DNA of 41,818 nt from Purshia tridentata (GCA_003254885.1 QANT01009298.1:1-41818); one strand, 5' to 3'; counted from the first letter of the stretch, positions 21,701 to 33,098 are shown. Program-made: numbers and translations. Notes: generated by a model not told the origin, from the letters alone.

Positions 21701-23136
21701 TATTAACTCAACTCAACCACACTTTTCTCATGAATGTAATATATGTATAAGAAGAAAATTAAATGATACAGAAAAGATAATGTTATTTACATACCCACAA
21801 TGTGAATATCATAATAAAAAATTTACTCATAATCATACAAGCAAGTAAGAAAAATCAATGATTCATTCAATAAAAGAAAACCATAATAAGGAATTAATGA
21901 TATACAGATTAATTGTAATATAGTCCAATCATTGGGAAATAGGGACCCTACCTTAACCTCTTAAATACGGTTCCCTCTTGATCTGTTCCTACGTGCTTGG
22001 TTCTAACAAAATTTAAGAATGTAAAGTTTAGACAAAGTTTAATAAAAATTAAAATGTTTTCACTCTTTTTTGAAGGAGAGAAATTTTTATTCTAACTTAT
22101 AAAGGTCGGATTGGTGTGAAACTAATACCATTGGACTTGTATCGAAAAAATAAGATTTGAGAGGGTTAAAATTGGGTCAAAATGTCGCCAGAAACAGCAG
22201 CACACGCCACCATGCGCTAGTGGTGCGTGTGGGGACTGATGGCCAGCTACTATTCACCTTTTTCTTCAAAATAGACTTTGTTTTCCAATTTTTATCTCTA
22301 CTTTGGCTAGACTTTTATCCAACCAAAAGTTCACGAAATTATGTAAAATTATACTCATTTTAAAGATCTGCATCTCCTCTTTACACTCATATAAAATTTA
22401 TTCAAACGGAGCTGTAAAACGCGAGATAAACGATCACAAAGTATGCTACCCGAATTGTCATTTTTCAAAAATTTCCCAGGTTTTTTTTTCTTCAACTTTC
22501 GACCTCATTTTAGTACATGAAAACTTAATGAAATTTATCAATCTTAGACTTATTTTAAAGCTAGTAACACCCTCTGTACGACCATATAAAGATCAAGAAA
22601 AATGAACCATTAAAACTCTAGTTATAAGCCTCGAAAATAGCTATATGGACTGCAAATTTTCTGGGAAAATTTCCAGATTCTTCCAATTTTCTTGGTTTTC
22701 AATTTTCTTTCAATTCTAAACCATAAAACAAGTTTCTAGGATTGTAAAGAGGTTATAAATGACTAAATATGAGTTTTACAATATTAACAAGATATATAAA
22801 CAAACACTTTTTCTTTAAAAATTTTTTTTGATAAAGACACTCATGCATGGTTCTTTAGAGCTCACCTTCCTTCCTACCCTCTTAGGTTTGAGCTGAGTGA
22901 AAAGATGTGATTCCTACAATAAAAGGAAAGACCACATGTACTAAAAGTTGTTAATACTAAAAGATGTTAGTCTAAACAACTAAGAGAGAAAAGATTTGTA
23001 TTTTGAGTCAAACCTTCTCAAGCCCCTTTTTCTAGTTTTTATCTCTTTCTTCTCTCTATCTCTCTTTCTTTCACTCTTATTTTCATTCTTCCTTTGGAGG
23101 TGCTAGTTTCAGGTGGTTCTCAACTCCCTAAGACCC

Positions 23137-23144
23137 TATTTATA
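23137..23144 (-). promoter_or_regulatory. TATA box of LTR C
   Basis: The minus strand reads TATAAATA followed by GGGTC. Its strand and its distance from the LTR 5' end fit an LTR promoter. Confidence 0.45.
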
Positions 23145-23525
23145 CACTTAAATCTAGTTCAAGTAACTATATGGTTAGGAGAATCTTGTTAAGTGAGTTA
23201 GGCTTAATGATAGCCTAAATGTGAGTCACCATCCTAAGCAAAGATCTAACCATTGCTTAAGGGTTATGTGGCTTGTGTCGGAGTGTGATTAAATATGATC
23301 TTTATCCTCCTCTTTTTCTTTTTTTTTGACAAGGGAGGATTGGGCTTTTGTCGAAAGGCATGTCACCTAAATTTCTCATTTGGGTTAAAAGAAGGTAGCC
23401 CAAGGTTGAAGGCCCAAAATCTCTTTTTATTTTTTTTTAAAGAAATCTATATATATCTATTTTTGTTTTCTAGGAATATTACATTTGTCCTTTAAAAATT
23501 ATATTTTCTCACTTTGTTTTCGAAC

Positions 23526-24310
23526 CAGGGATGGATGTACATTGTGGGCTAGGAGGGCTATAGCCCACCCTAGTTTTTTTTTTTTTGATAGTAGTACACC
23601 TATTGATGAAGGCCAGCCCACCTAATTTTAAAAAAAAAAAAAGTTTTCTACTAGTCTTCTAATTGGTTCAGTACTCTTTATTTGCTTTGACCAAACAAAA
23701 TTAAACATAAGTGCTCTTTTTCTCTCCTTAGTCATCTCTCGCCACTGCTCTCTCTCTATGTAAAGGTTATTTATACTAATCTATTTATAATTTATCAACA
23801 TTATTAAGTCAATTATACTAATCTGTCTATAATCTATTTATAATGTTGAAAATTAGTTGAAATAATAAAGTTTGTATTCTTCCTCATGATTTATAGATTG
23901 ATTTGTCTAAAGTTGACTCTTCCTGTTTCTACTACAACAACGGAACAAGAATTTTAATCTCTGAAGATTATTAAAATTCAATTTCGAAACAAGATAGATG
24001 AGGAGCTTTTTTATGATTGTATGATTTTTTATATTAAAAAATAACTTTCTGATAGTATAGATATAGATTCAGTAATTAAGGATTTCTATGTTGTGAAGAA
24101 GCGCAAATTTCAATTCTCATAGACTTATCTTGTATTTGCATTGCATGTTTCATTGCTTTCTTATTATGATATTTTTTTTTATAGATATACATTTTAAGGA
24201 ATACAACTCACTGTGTTCCTCGTGTATCTTTTATATTTATTAACGAAATTTCTTCGTACCGTCAAAATTTTTTTAGCCCCGCCAATCTTTAATTCCTGGA
24301 TCTGTCCCTA
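23526..24310. mobile_element. Non-autonomous hAT element (785 bp) with exact 8-bp target duplication
   Basis: The left end CAGGGATGGATG and the right end GGATCTGTCCCTA form short imperfect terminal inverted repeats of hAT type. The flanks are exact 8-bp duplications TTTCGAAC at 23518-23525 and 24311-24318. Subterminal parts carry GGGCTATAGCCCACCC on the left and AGCCCCGCC on the right. There is no transposase. It landed about 40 bp outside LTR C. Confidence 0.85.
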
Positions 24311-24318
24311 TTTCGAAC

Positions 24319-25136
24319 TTTATCAATAACTCACAATAGCCATGTTTTATCAACTTCATTCATTAATCTAATTTTTATCTAAATTTTGACTTGAATTTTG
24401 ATCCATCTTGGTTACTAGTGTGGTGTGGTTTTAAATTATTACTTGAGATTTTATTATATGCATGGGATTTTATTCATGATTTTCAGGATATGAAGCATAT
24501 ATGCATTCTCTGGAGATGGTCAGTATCAGTGGTTGAAATATCAGTTTTTATTGATTTTCAGTATATTGAGAACTACAATTGAGATGAAAGATTTCAATTT
24601 TTAAATATTTATTTACAGATTGACAGTATCGATTTCAGTTTGAGAACTTGTTATTTTCATATATTCATTTTCAGCTCCATATTTTATTATTTTGTTGGAG
24701 AATAATTATTAGTTTGTGGTTTATGTTAAGGCAAGACATTTTCAAAGTTTTGAATTATGGTTAAATGATTTATATACAAACTGCAGGTTAAGATTTTTTT
24801 TATTCATGTTGAATTTCAATCTTTAGAGAGTTCTCCATATTATATCTTTATGACTTTTCCTATGCATTAGGAAGATTAATGGATTTGAGATGATTTCGAA
24901 GGTGGATTGTGAGATGGTTTTAAAACTGAAGGTTTTCAAAAGTAAATTGAGCTCAAGGAGAATGAACGATTTTATAAAAGGATTTTTAAAGGAAAATGTT
25001 TTAAAGTTTATTTTTGTCCACTTATTGAGATTATTCTAACGTTTTTGTTTTTAATATTTTCCACCAGTATTAGAGATTGCTAAGGTCGGATCACACCACG
25101 TCGAGGGCATTTGAGTTTCCCCATCCCCAGATTTAG
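24319..25136 (+). other. AT-rich sequence, possibly the end of another LTR
   Basis: Its last part (24990-25130: atttttgtccact, attttccaccag, then ggtcgga..acgtcgaggg) follows the same order as the 3' region of LTR A (4985-5095: atttttgtccactcact, attttcccccagg, ggtcgag, acgtcgagg). It may be a truncated 3' LTR piece. No boundaries or coding were found. Confidence 0.3.
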
Positions 25137-25620
25137 GGGTGGGCGCGGTGTGGTTTGGTCCGATATGTGTGCAAAACTATGCGCGCACGGTAAATATATA
25201 AACGGTGAGGTTCGGTGCATTGCACCGTAAAAATTAGAGGAAAACCAAACCACACCAAACCTTATACGGTTACGGTTTGGTTCGGTGTTACGGGTGAACA
25301 ATTAGGTCTATACACAATTCGATATGTTTTTGAGCATTTTTTTAGCCAAAATATGTTTTTGAGCAATTTTTTAGCCCAAATTAGAAAATACTAACAACTA
25401 AAAAAGTAATAAGTACATGTAGTACACTAATACAAAGTCCAAAGTCTAAATTCCAAATATGTTTAATAGTGTTTAATAATTAATAGTTTCCACTTTTCAA
25501 ATTCCAATCTAATCAAAAGTCCAAAAGAAATTAAACAATAAACCATAAATAATGTTTTTGGTCACTTTTTAATTTAAAATCATATATAAACCATATATAT
25601 TTATAAAATTATAATTACGA
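25137..25620 (+). mobile_element. hAT-like MITE, left terminus only
   Basis: The sequence starts TAGGGGTGGGCGCGGTG, the same 11-base terminus as the complete element at 25983. The internal phrases ggtgtggtttggt and accaaaccacaccaaacc are inverted copies. No matching GCCCACCCCTA right end precedes the MULE coding at 25630, so the right end is lost or was replaced. Confidence 0.5.
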
Positions 25621-25982
25621 AGGGAGATTGATTTGAAAGATCCTAAGTTCAAGGTGGGCTTAATGTTTTCAAATCCTGATTAGTTTAGAGAGGCAGTGAG
25701 GGAGTATGCCATGAAACAGGGCAAAACCATAAAGTTTGTGATGAATGAAGGTTATAAACTTTAAGCACAGTGTGAGGTACTGCCAGCAGTAAGGAAGGAA
25801 AAGCCAAAGCATGGGGGTACAGAATGAAAAATAATGCCAGTGAGCTAAAGAAAAAGAAGAAGGGTAGGAAACCATTTGACACCATGTGTCCATGGAAGCT
25901 CTATGCATCTAGAATTGATGACACAGAGACTGTAGTTGTGAAAACATACAAGAAAAGGCATGAGTATTGCAATAGGGCAGAG

Positions 25983-26521
25983 TAGGGGTGGGCACCAAAC
26001 CGCCCAGCATCACTTACCGCCCGAGCCGCCACCTGTTTAGTCTTCACCCGATCCACCCAATAGTCGACGGCTCGGATTTGGGTTTCCTCCTTCACCGTGC
26101 ATCACCACCCGTTTAATCGATTATGGAATATAGGGAATATGATGGATGTCTTTTACAAGAGTCAAGAGCTAGTAAAATTATTATCTATTTACATAATTAC
26201 TTTTATTCATCACTTTCCTCACTTATGTTCTTTAAGAAACATTGTTTTCATACTTTGGAGAGAAGATAAGTCCTTTTTTATGGGTGAAATGGGGGTCATT
26301 AACATCATCCTAAGCATATATATAAATAATTTGCTTCAATTTTGGGAGGTTGGCATGCATATAAACTCACCCTCACCCTCGTTAATTTCCACTATACCTA
26401 AACGGCCCACCCGCCACCAACCCGCTCCAACCCACTCTCTGATTAGCTTGCAACCGCCCCGCCCATTGACTATGTGGGTGGTGGCGGGCTGAGCTCCCAC
26501 CCTGCCCAGCGCCCACCCCTA
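25983..26521. mobile_element. Non-autonomous hAT element (539 bp) nested in the MULE
   Basis: The terminal inverted repeats are TAGGGGTGGGC and GCCCACCCCTA, with exact 8-bp target duplications GGGCAGAG at 25975-25982 and 26522-26529. Across the insertion the MULE reading frame resumes exactly when the element and one duplication are disregarded (RAE followed by SNSSC). Inner subterminal copies of accgcccagcat, ccgcccg and gcccagcgccc are GC-rich, and the middle is AT-rich. It has no transposase. Confidence 0.92.
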
Positions 26522-28340
26522 GGGCAGAGAGCAACTCAAGTTGTACAACCACTTGGCTAGCAAAGAAGTATGCTAATGATCTTATGAATGATCCTAAGTA
26601 GGATGTCACATCATTTCAAAAAAGAGTGAGTAAATTAAAAATGGAATATGAATGTTTCATTGTGGAAGATATACAAAGCAAGGCACAAGGCATCAGCTTA
26701 TATTGAAGGCACTTATAAGAAGCAGTATGCCAAGTTGAGAGATTATGGTGAAGAGCTTTTGAGAACTAATCCAGGTAGCACTGTGCTGATCAAGACTCAT
26801 TTAGATAAAAGGAAACCAAGATTTGAGAGGTTTTATGTTTGTTTTGAGGCAACAAGGAAAGGATTTATGGATGGGTGCAGACCTGTAGTAGGGTTAGATG
26901 GATGCCACATAAAGGGTCCTCATCCAGGTCAATTGCTTGCTGCTATTAGTATAGATGCTAACAATGGCATGTATCCAATAGCATATGATGTTGTAGAAAT
27001 TGAAAATAAAGATACTTGGACCTGGTTCTTGGGGCATTTCATTGAGGATGTTGAGCTTGTTAATAGTCAAGGGTGGGTTTTCATAACTGAAAAGCAAAAA
27101 GGACTACAAAATGTCTTGAAGGAGATTGTGCTGATGTAGAACATAGACATTTTGTATTAGGCATATGTACAACAATTTTAAACTAAAGCATCCTGGGCTG
27201 GGGTTAAAGAATAAAGTATAGGCAGCTGCTAGATCAACCATTGTCCCTTACTTCAACACTGAAATGAAGAGGCTGCAAGTTGAGGATGGTGAGGCAAGAA
27301 AATGGTTTGATGATAAACCTGCAACTCAATGTAGCAAGTCACATTTTGGGGTAGGTAGCAAGTGTGACATGTTGCTTAACAATATGTGTGAGACTTTCAA
27401 CAAGGCAATCCTCTCTGCCAGAGATAAGCCAATTATAACCATGTTGGAGAGGATTAGGACATACATTATGGTTTGAATGTCAAGGATGAGAGAAGATGCG
27501 GAGAAATGGAATGGTGTTGGGCCAGAATTTAGAAAATAATTGAGAAAAACAAGGTTGAGAGTTCTTCATGTTGGCCTTTTCTAGCTGGTGATGGTCAATA
27601 TCAAATCATGACCATCTCTCAAGCTGGGTTTGATGTGGATTTGAAAAAAACACACATGCACTTGTAGAAAATGGGACCTGACTGGCATCCCATGTAGCCA
27701 TGCAATTTGTGCTATCTGGAAGAAGAAAAAAGATCCTGTTGATTATGTTGATGACTATTATAAGAAGGAGTTCTTCATGAAGGCTTACACTCCCTATATC
27801 CATCCAATGGCCAGCCAAGAATTTTGACCTGAATCAGGACATGATCCAATTCTGCCCCCTCATTATCACAAGCAAGCAGGCAAACCCAAAAAGGCCCACT
27901 CCCTCCACCAGTTGCAAGACAAGGTAGGCTACCAAGGACATACATCAAAATCAAGTGCAGAAAATGTGGCAAAGAAGGACACAATGTCTGATCTTGTAGT
28001 ACGAACAAGAGACAAGCCTCTACATCTGCATCATGGGTAATGGAGTAATTTTAATTTATTTAACTTTCATGTTGTTAGTTAAATTACAAGTCAAAAACCA
28101 AAATATATAATAAGAATAAATAATAAATATAATTCTTTCTATATATACTTACATAGTTTTGCAAATGGCGTGAAGTACCTCCAAGTTTTGTGAGTTATGC
28201 TTACAACCATTGCCTTCTTCCTCAAAACAAGAAAGCAATATAAAAACTTTGATCAAATTATTATTTAACTCGTATATTTAAAACTTTTGGTGCGAGAGAA
28301 ATGACTATGTTTTGAGTCCTTGTCGCCCCTACCCCTCATA

Positions 28341-28391
<51 letters not shown>

Positions 28392-28430
28392 CCTTCTCTT
28401 CTTCCCTTCCCTTCCCTTCCCTTCCCTTTC
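28341..28430. repeat. (CT)n and (TTCCC)n microsatellites in a MULE intron
   Basis: A CT run at 28341-28389 is followed by TTCCC units at about 28402-28430. They lie in the intron between the MULE zinc-knuckle exon (donor after 28036) and the next exon (from 28499). Confidence 0.9.
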
Positions 28431-28943
28431 TCTGCACTCGATCTCTTTTGTTCTTGTTGTCGTTAGCTTCTACACTCATTTAGGAATTTTTTTTGCAGGT
28501 TGGAGCAACTCAAGACTCACACCCAAGTGCATCATCATTTAATGGTTCACGGGTAATGGCTTGAAATGGAATTAAATGGTCTGTGATAATGGTATGAGTG
28601 TTAATTTTTTTATTTATGTTAGAATGGGTAGCAGATGAGGCAACAAATGTTAGAATGGGAAGCCAACCAACAATGAATTCAAGTCTTGAGTCAATCAATA
28701 AGCTTTTAAGAATATGATGTTGTAGTCATGTTTTTTAATTCATACTATAGCTAGTTAACATAATTCAAACTACACTTGTAGGTTCAAACGTTCTCAAGCC
28801 AACCTCTGCTTCATGATTGTACAACTCCTGCATCACAACCTAATACTCTAAAGGCACAGAGTAAGAGGCACAAATCCCCTGCAAAGAGACAACTCCCAAA
28901 AATAACTAAGATTGTTGTGCAAAATAAGCCATCTGGTTTTTGA

Positions 28944-29780
28944 GTTTATAATAGCTGCAGACATTATTGGTTTTTTAGTTTAATAGTGCTGAATACATGA
29001 CAAGTTTTTGAGTTTAGGAGATAGTTCACTTAATCATGGCAATTGTTTTTGAAAACTCTGATGTTGTAATCTTTTTGAGAATCAGAATGTTGTAGTTGAA
29101 TTTAGTTTTCATATTTGGGAATGAAAAATGGTGCAAGTTTAACTTACATATATGTGTTTTTTATAGATACAAAATAATGTTAATTTTGCAGTCTACTAGT
29201 TTATGCTTGTTTTCAGGTTTATGGATGCAAAATAATGTCATTTTGGAGGGATATAATAGCCAAATTTCAAGTTACATATTCACAGGAATTCTTTTTTTTT
29301 TTTTTTCCTTTTTGTTTACAAGATTCCATAGCCAAATAAATTCAATGCAATCGAAGCCAAAAAACATGACATTGAAATTATGAAGGCAAAAACGGTTGGG
29401 TTTGGAGGGAAAGTGTATCAAAAATGGCTGGGCTAGTTTAATTGGCGCCACTGCTAGTCATTTAGCCAAAAGATAACAAAAACCCCCAAAAAAAGGGTCA
29501 TGTGCTTCGCACATGCTTTTTTTGGACGAAACCTTCTAATAGATTTGGATGGAATTAGATGTAGGTGGTAACTTGCTAAAAAAAACTTAATTCATGTGAC
29601 AACTTGCTTTAATTTTTAATTTATATGGTGACTTGCAAATTGAGTTAAAGTTTAGATAGGTAACTTGCTAAAAAGCCTACTATATATATAGCTTTACAGT
29701 AGTATTGTTTTACAAATACAGGTTTAGATGGGATAACCGATGCCAACAACTCTCCTCAAGTGCATGCTTCCATTAAATGC
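28944..29780 (+). other. MULE 3' flank, possible right terminal region
   Basis: Non-coding. The segment 29565-29680 repeats the phrase aacttgct/gacttgc several times and ends gtaacttgctaaaaagcc, the style of MULE terminal repeats. No matching left copy (ggctttttagcaag) was found, so it is unconfirmed. A poly-T run lies near 29290. Otherwise nothing was recognised. Confidence 0.35.
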
Positions 29781-32180
29781 CACTACAACAAAAATGGCTA
29801 GCACCGACATCGAACAGTAGAGGATTTGCTTCACCGCCAGTAATAATCAACTATTTTTGGCGGACATAGCCTATCCGTCAGAAATAATCCGTCAAAAATA
29901 GTCAAAGGAAAAATAAGAGGCGAGAAAATGCTGTTTTAAATTTTCTAGATATTAAATACTTAGTTTCAATACTTTTTTAGAAAATTAGTTTTGCTCATAA
30001 TTTTTAGGTTTGACTACAAACTATTGAACTTGATTTTTAGAATAGGTCACAAATTTACAGTTCATTTGTTTTTGGGCTTTATTTGTTGACAAATTTGCCC
30101 TTCTACTGTCCTTTGGCCCACATATGATGGGTCTTACATAAAATTTATAAAGTTTTGACAAAATTGTCCTTAATACTTTTATATTGTCTTGAAAATTAGT
30201 TAATATAGTCTCAACTTTAGTTTTAGTTGTGACTGTACGACACTTAACTTCAAATTTAGTTGTGACTGAATAACAGTTACAGCTAAATTGTGATACAGTC
30301 ACAATTAAGTTGTGACTGAATTAAAATTTTTTTTAAGAGAAATTGTATTACAATGTATTATAAATAGAGGTCAAAACAATAATTTTACTCAAAATAATAC
30401 TTAGTATAGTGGTAGGAGTTGTCTTTTTCAACTTACCAAGACAATCACAACTAAATTGCAAGACAGTCACAATTAAGATGTAATTAGATTATTTTTTTTT
30501 AATTTTAATACAATATAGTATAAATTATTGTAATAGTATGAATGTAATATATATATATATATTATTATAATGACATGTGATGTAATATTTTTAAATTATA
30601 ATGACTTTTAATATATTATTATATTTGACTTTTCAACTAGTACCTAATCTAAAATGCTATTAAATTTTAATTTTTAAACTAAAAAATTATTGAAATTTAA
30701 TATTTAAAATCAATTAACCTTAAATTTTTAGGTTAATTGACTTTAAATACCAAATTTTAATAATTTTTTAGTTTAGGTACCAAAATTTAATAGCATTTTA
30801 GATTAGGTACTAGTTGAAAAGTCAAACATAATAATATAGTAAATGGCACTATAATTCACAAATATTACATCATATGCCACTACAATAATATATATATATA
30901 TATATTACATCTATACTATTACATTAATTTATACTATATTGTATTAAAACTAAAAAAAATAATCCAATCACATCTTAACTGTGACTGTCTATAATTTAGT
31001 TGTGATTGTCTTGATAAGTTAAAAAAACAACTCCCACCACTATACTAAGTATTATTTTGAATAAAAATATTGATTTGACCTCTATTTATATTATATTGTA
31101 ATACAAATTCTCTTAAAAAAAATTCAATTCAGTCACAACTTAATTGTGACTGTATCACATTTTAGCTGGGATTGTCATTCAGTCACAACTGAATTTGAAG
31201 TTGAGTGTCGTACAGTCACAATTAAAACTAAAGTTGAGATTATATTAACTAATTTATAAGACAATAAAAAAGTATCAAGGAAAATTTTATCAAAACTTTA
31301 TAAATTTTATCTAAGACCTATCATATGTGGGCCAAAGGACAATAAAAGGGCAAATTTGTCAAACAAATAAAGTTCAAAACAAATAAGTTGTAAATTTGTG
31401 ACCTATTCTAAAAATCAAGTTCATTAATTAGTAGCCAAACCTAAAAATTATGAGCAAAACTGATTTTGTAAAAAAGTATTGAAACTTGGTATTTAATCCT
31501 AAATTTCTATAAATTTTTTTGTTATATTATATACCCACGGATATCCGCCAGAAATAAACCCATACCTAATGTGCCGCTTCCTTTTCCTTTTCCTTTCTCC
31601 CTCTTTCTTTTCCCTTCTTTCTGCGCGCAAAGCTCTTCTTTCAATTTTCTCGTTTTTCTTCATTTTTCTTCTCCTTATCTCTCCTCATCCTCTCGTTCTC
31701 CCTCTCATCTCCCACCAATCCTCTCTCATCTCTCACCCCTTTCGTTTTCCTCTCGATCTCTCCGCCCCGCAGCCCAGCCTTTTTCTTGATCTCCTTTAAG
31801 CACTGGCGCTACACCTTGCCCTGGCCTCCCCTGCCCCTCCTCTCTTTCTCCCTCATCTCGCCCTAGCCTCCCCGGCTTTCTTTCTCCCTCCTCTATTTCT
31901 CCTCCTCGATCTCTTTCTCTCTTGATCTCCATCTCCATAACCCAAAACCCCCACCAGCGACCGTACTGCCACCCCCATGGAAACCCTTTGCTATTTTTAT
32001 TTTTCGATTATTGGGGTTGGGTTGGGAGAAATTTAGCTGTGATTTGGGTTTTGGTTGAAATATTTGTGTGTTTTTTTTTTTCTATGTGCATTTATTGATT
32101 TTGGTGTTTGCTGAGATTTGGTAACCTACAACTTTTCTTTTTTTGTCTTAGGGTTTAGGGTTAAGAGTTTAAACAAGACC
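29781..32180 (+). mobile_element. CACTA (En/Spm-type) element, left end and internal part
   Basis: The terminus is CACTACAACAAAAATGGC at 29781, followed by subterminal units gtcagaaataa, cgtcaaaaatag and ggcggac (29840-29905) and matching units beyond the palindrome (atccgccagaaataa, 31541-31556). A CT-rich leader-like tract (31570-31960) and a GT/TTG-rich stretch follow, as in other non-autonomous CACTA elements. No TNPD/TNPA coding was seen. No GTTGTAGTG right end was found, so the right boundary given is approximate and the element is truncated or degenerate. Confidence 0.5.
29938..31510. repeat. 1.57-kb near-perfect palindrome (fold-back)
   Basis: Two arms of about 785 bp are inverted copies around a 9-base spacer (30721-30729). 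Immediately at the centre caattaacct pairs with aggttaattg. At the outer ends cagtttcaatacttttttag-like sequence near 29965 pairs with its complement near 31470. Arms differ by scattered substitutions and small indels. Repeated gttgtgactg/cagtcacaac phrases punctuate both arms. It lies between CACTA subterminal repeats, so it is either nested in or internal to that element. No coding. Confidence 0.85.
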
Positions 32181-32649
32181 AGATCCACTGTTTCACGTTG
32201 GTGCTTTAACTCTCCAGTTTTCTGCATCAACATTTCAAAAGCTCTCTCTTTCATTTTCTCTCACCTCTCTATTTTGGCCAGTCAAATTTCCAACCTTCAG
32301 ACATAATATAACCAAGAGAGTTAAAAACCTAGCTAACAAAAAATAGGAAAAAAAAAATATGGGCACATGCACATGAAAGAATGTCCAACAAAGTGGAATG
32401 AATCTAAGCCATAAGTTTAAAAGGAAACTAAAACGAGGGCAATTTGGACATTTAAGGAAATAAAATGATATAAAATGCAGAATAAACAAAATAAAAAAAA
32501 TAAAATAAGTGCAGTATGACATTTTGGGGGTGCCAATAGTCCTCTCATTTAATATATTAAAGTAATATTATGATGAGAGAATATGGATTTAGGAGTTCAA
32601 AAAAAAAACCCATCATCTCCCCACAAGAATTTACAGTAACTATACTCCT
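32181..32649. other. AT-rich sequence, nothing recognised
   Basis: Contains CT-rich and A-rich runs and a 95-codon minus-strand frame (32235-32522) that is Phe/Leu-rich and low in complexity. No domain was recognised. Confidence 0.5.
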
Positions 32650-33096
32650 TACAGATGTCAAACGGGCTGGTTATGTCCATTTAAGTTGGGCTTATTGTGT
32701 TTTTGTGCCGTGCTCATGCTACGCCACAATCCATAGGCCATTTGTGCTCAAATTGTGCCTTAAACAAGCCAGCCTACGGGCTTTTTTTTCTTTGTAGTTT
32801 TTAGGGTGAGAAAACTAATCTTATGATACTTTTTTCTCTTTATAATTAAATATTAACATATTTTTCAAGAAAACTGAATATTCTTGTTAAAGAGTTCTTT
32901 AAAAATAGAAAATATATTGTTAATAAAGTCATACCTAATTCGGGTCCATTTTATGCTCATGTCGTGCTTGGCTTTTGTCGAGTCGTGCCTAATGGGTTAA
33001 AAACTTTGGCTCAGCCTGGCTCATTTAAATTGTCGTGCTGTGCCATCTCTATCTTAATCGTGTTGTGCTCGGCCAGCTCGGCCTTTTTGACACCTC

Positions 33097-33098
<2 letters not shown>
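32650..33098. mobile_element. Degenerate hAT-like element
   Basis: The left end TACAGATGTCAAACGGGCTG and the right end, whose complement reads TAGAGGTGTCAAAAAGGCCG, form imperfect terminal inverted repeats of hAT type. Subterminal GC-rich phrases (cgggctgg, gtgccgtgctc; cagcctggctc, gtgctcggccagctcgg) flank an AT-rich centre. No 8-bp duplication is visible, and a (GA)n tract abuts the right end. Confidence 0.6.

Larger units (their letters stand above)
20972..23483 (-). mobile_element. Solo LTR C (2,512 bp, minus strand)
   Basis: On the minus strand it begins TGTAATATTCCTAG and ends GGAGTGTGACA. Perfect 5-bp target duplications TTTGT flank it (20967-20971 and 23484-23488). A minus-strand TATA box (GTATAAATAGGG, 23137-23144) lies about 340 bp from its 5' end, similar to LTR B. 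No gag-pol was seen. A 50-bp direct duplication lies at 21601-21700. It does not obviously share the conserved box of LTRs A and B, so it is probably a different family with similar architecture. Confidence 0.8.
25630..28943 (+). pseudogene. MULE (Mutator-like) transposase gene, degenerate and split by a hAT insertion
   Basis: Recognisable parts in order are the following. An N-terminal MuDR DNA-binding region lies at 25630-25982 (FKVGLMFSN, CPWKLYASRIDD, VVVKTYKKRHEYCNRAE), followed after the hAT insertion by TTWLAKKY. The transposase core is at 26648-27139 (VGLDGCHIKGPHPGQLLAA, DTWTWFLGHF). KCDMLLNNMCETFN is near 27360. A SWIM zinc finger CxCx9CxH is at 27657-27701, and a CCHC zinc knuckle at 27956-27997 has a TGA inside it. 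Small C-terminal exons follow at 28499-28552 and 28782-28943, both phase 0. Several stops and frameshifts make it non-functional. The usual second catalytic Asp (SDKQKGL type) is Glu here (TEKQKGL, 27089-27091). The left terminal inverted repeat is missing; the right one may lie near 29570-29680. Confidence 0.88.
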
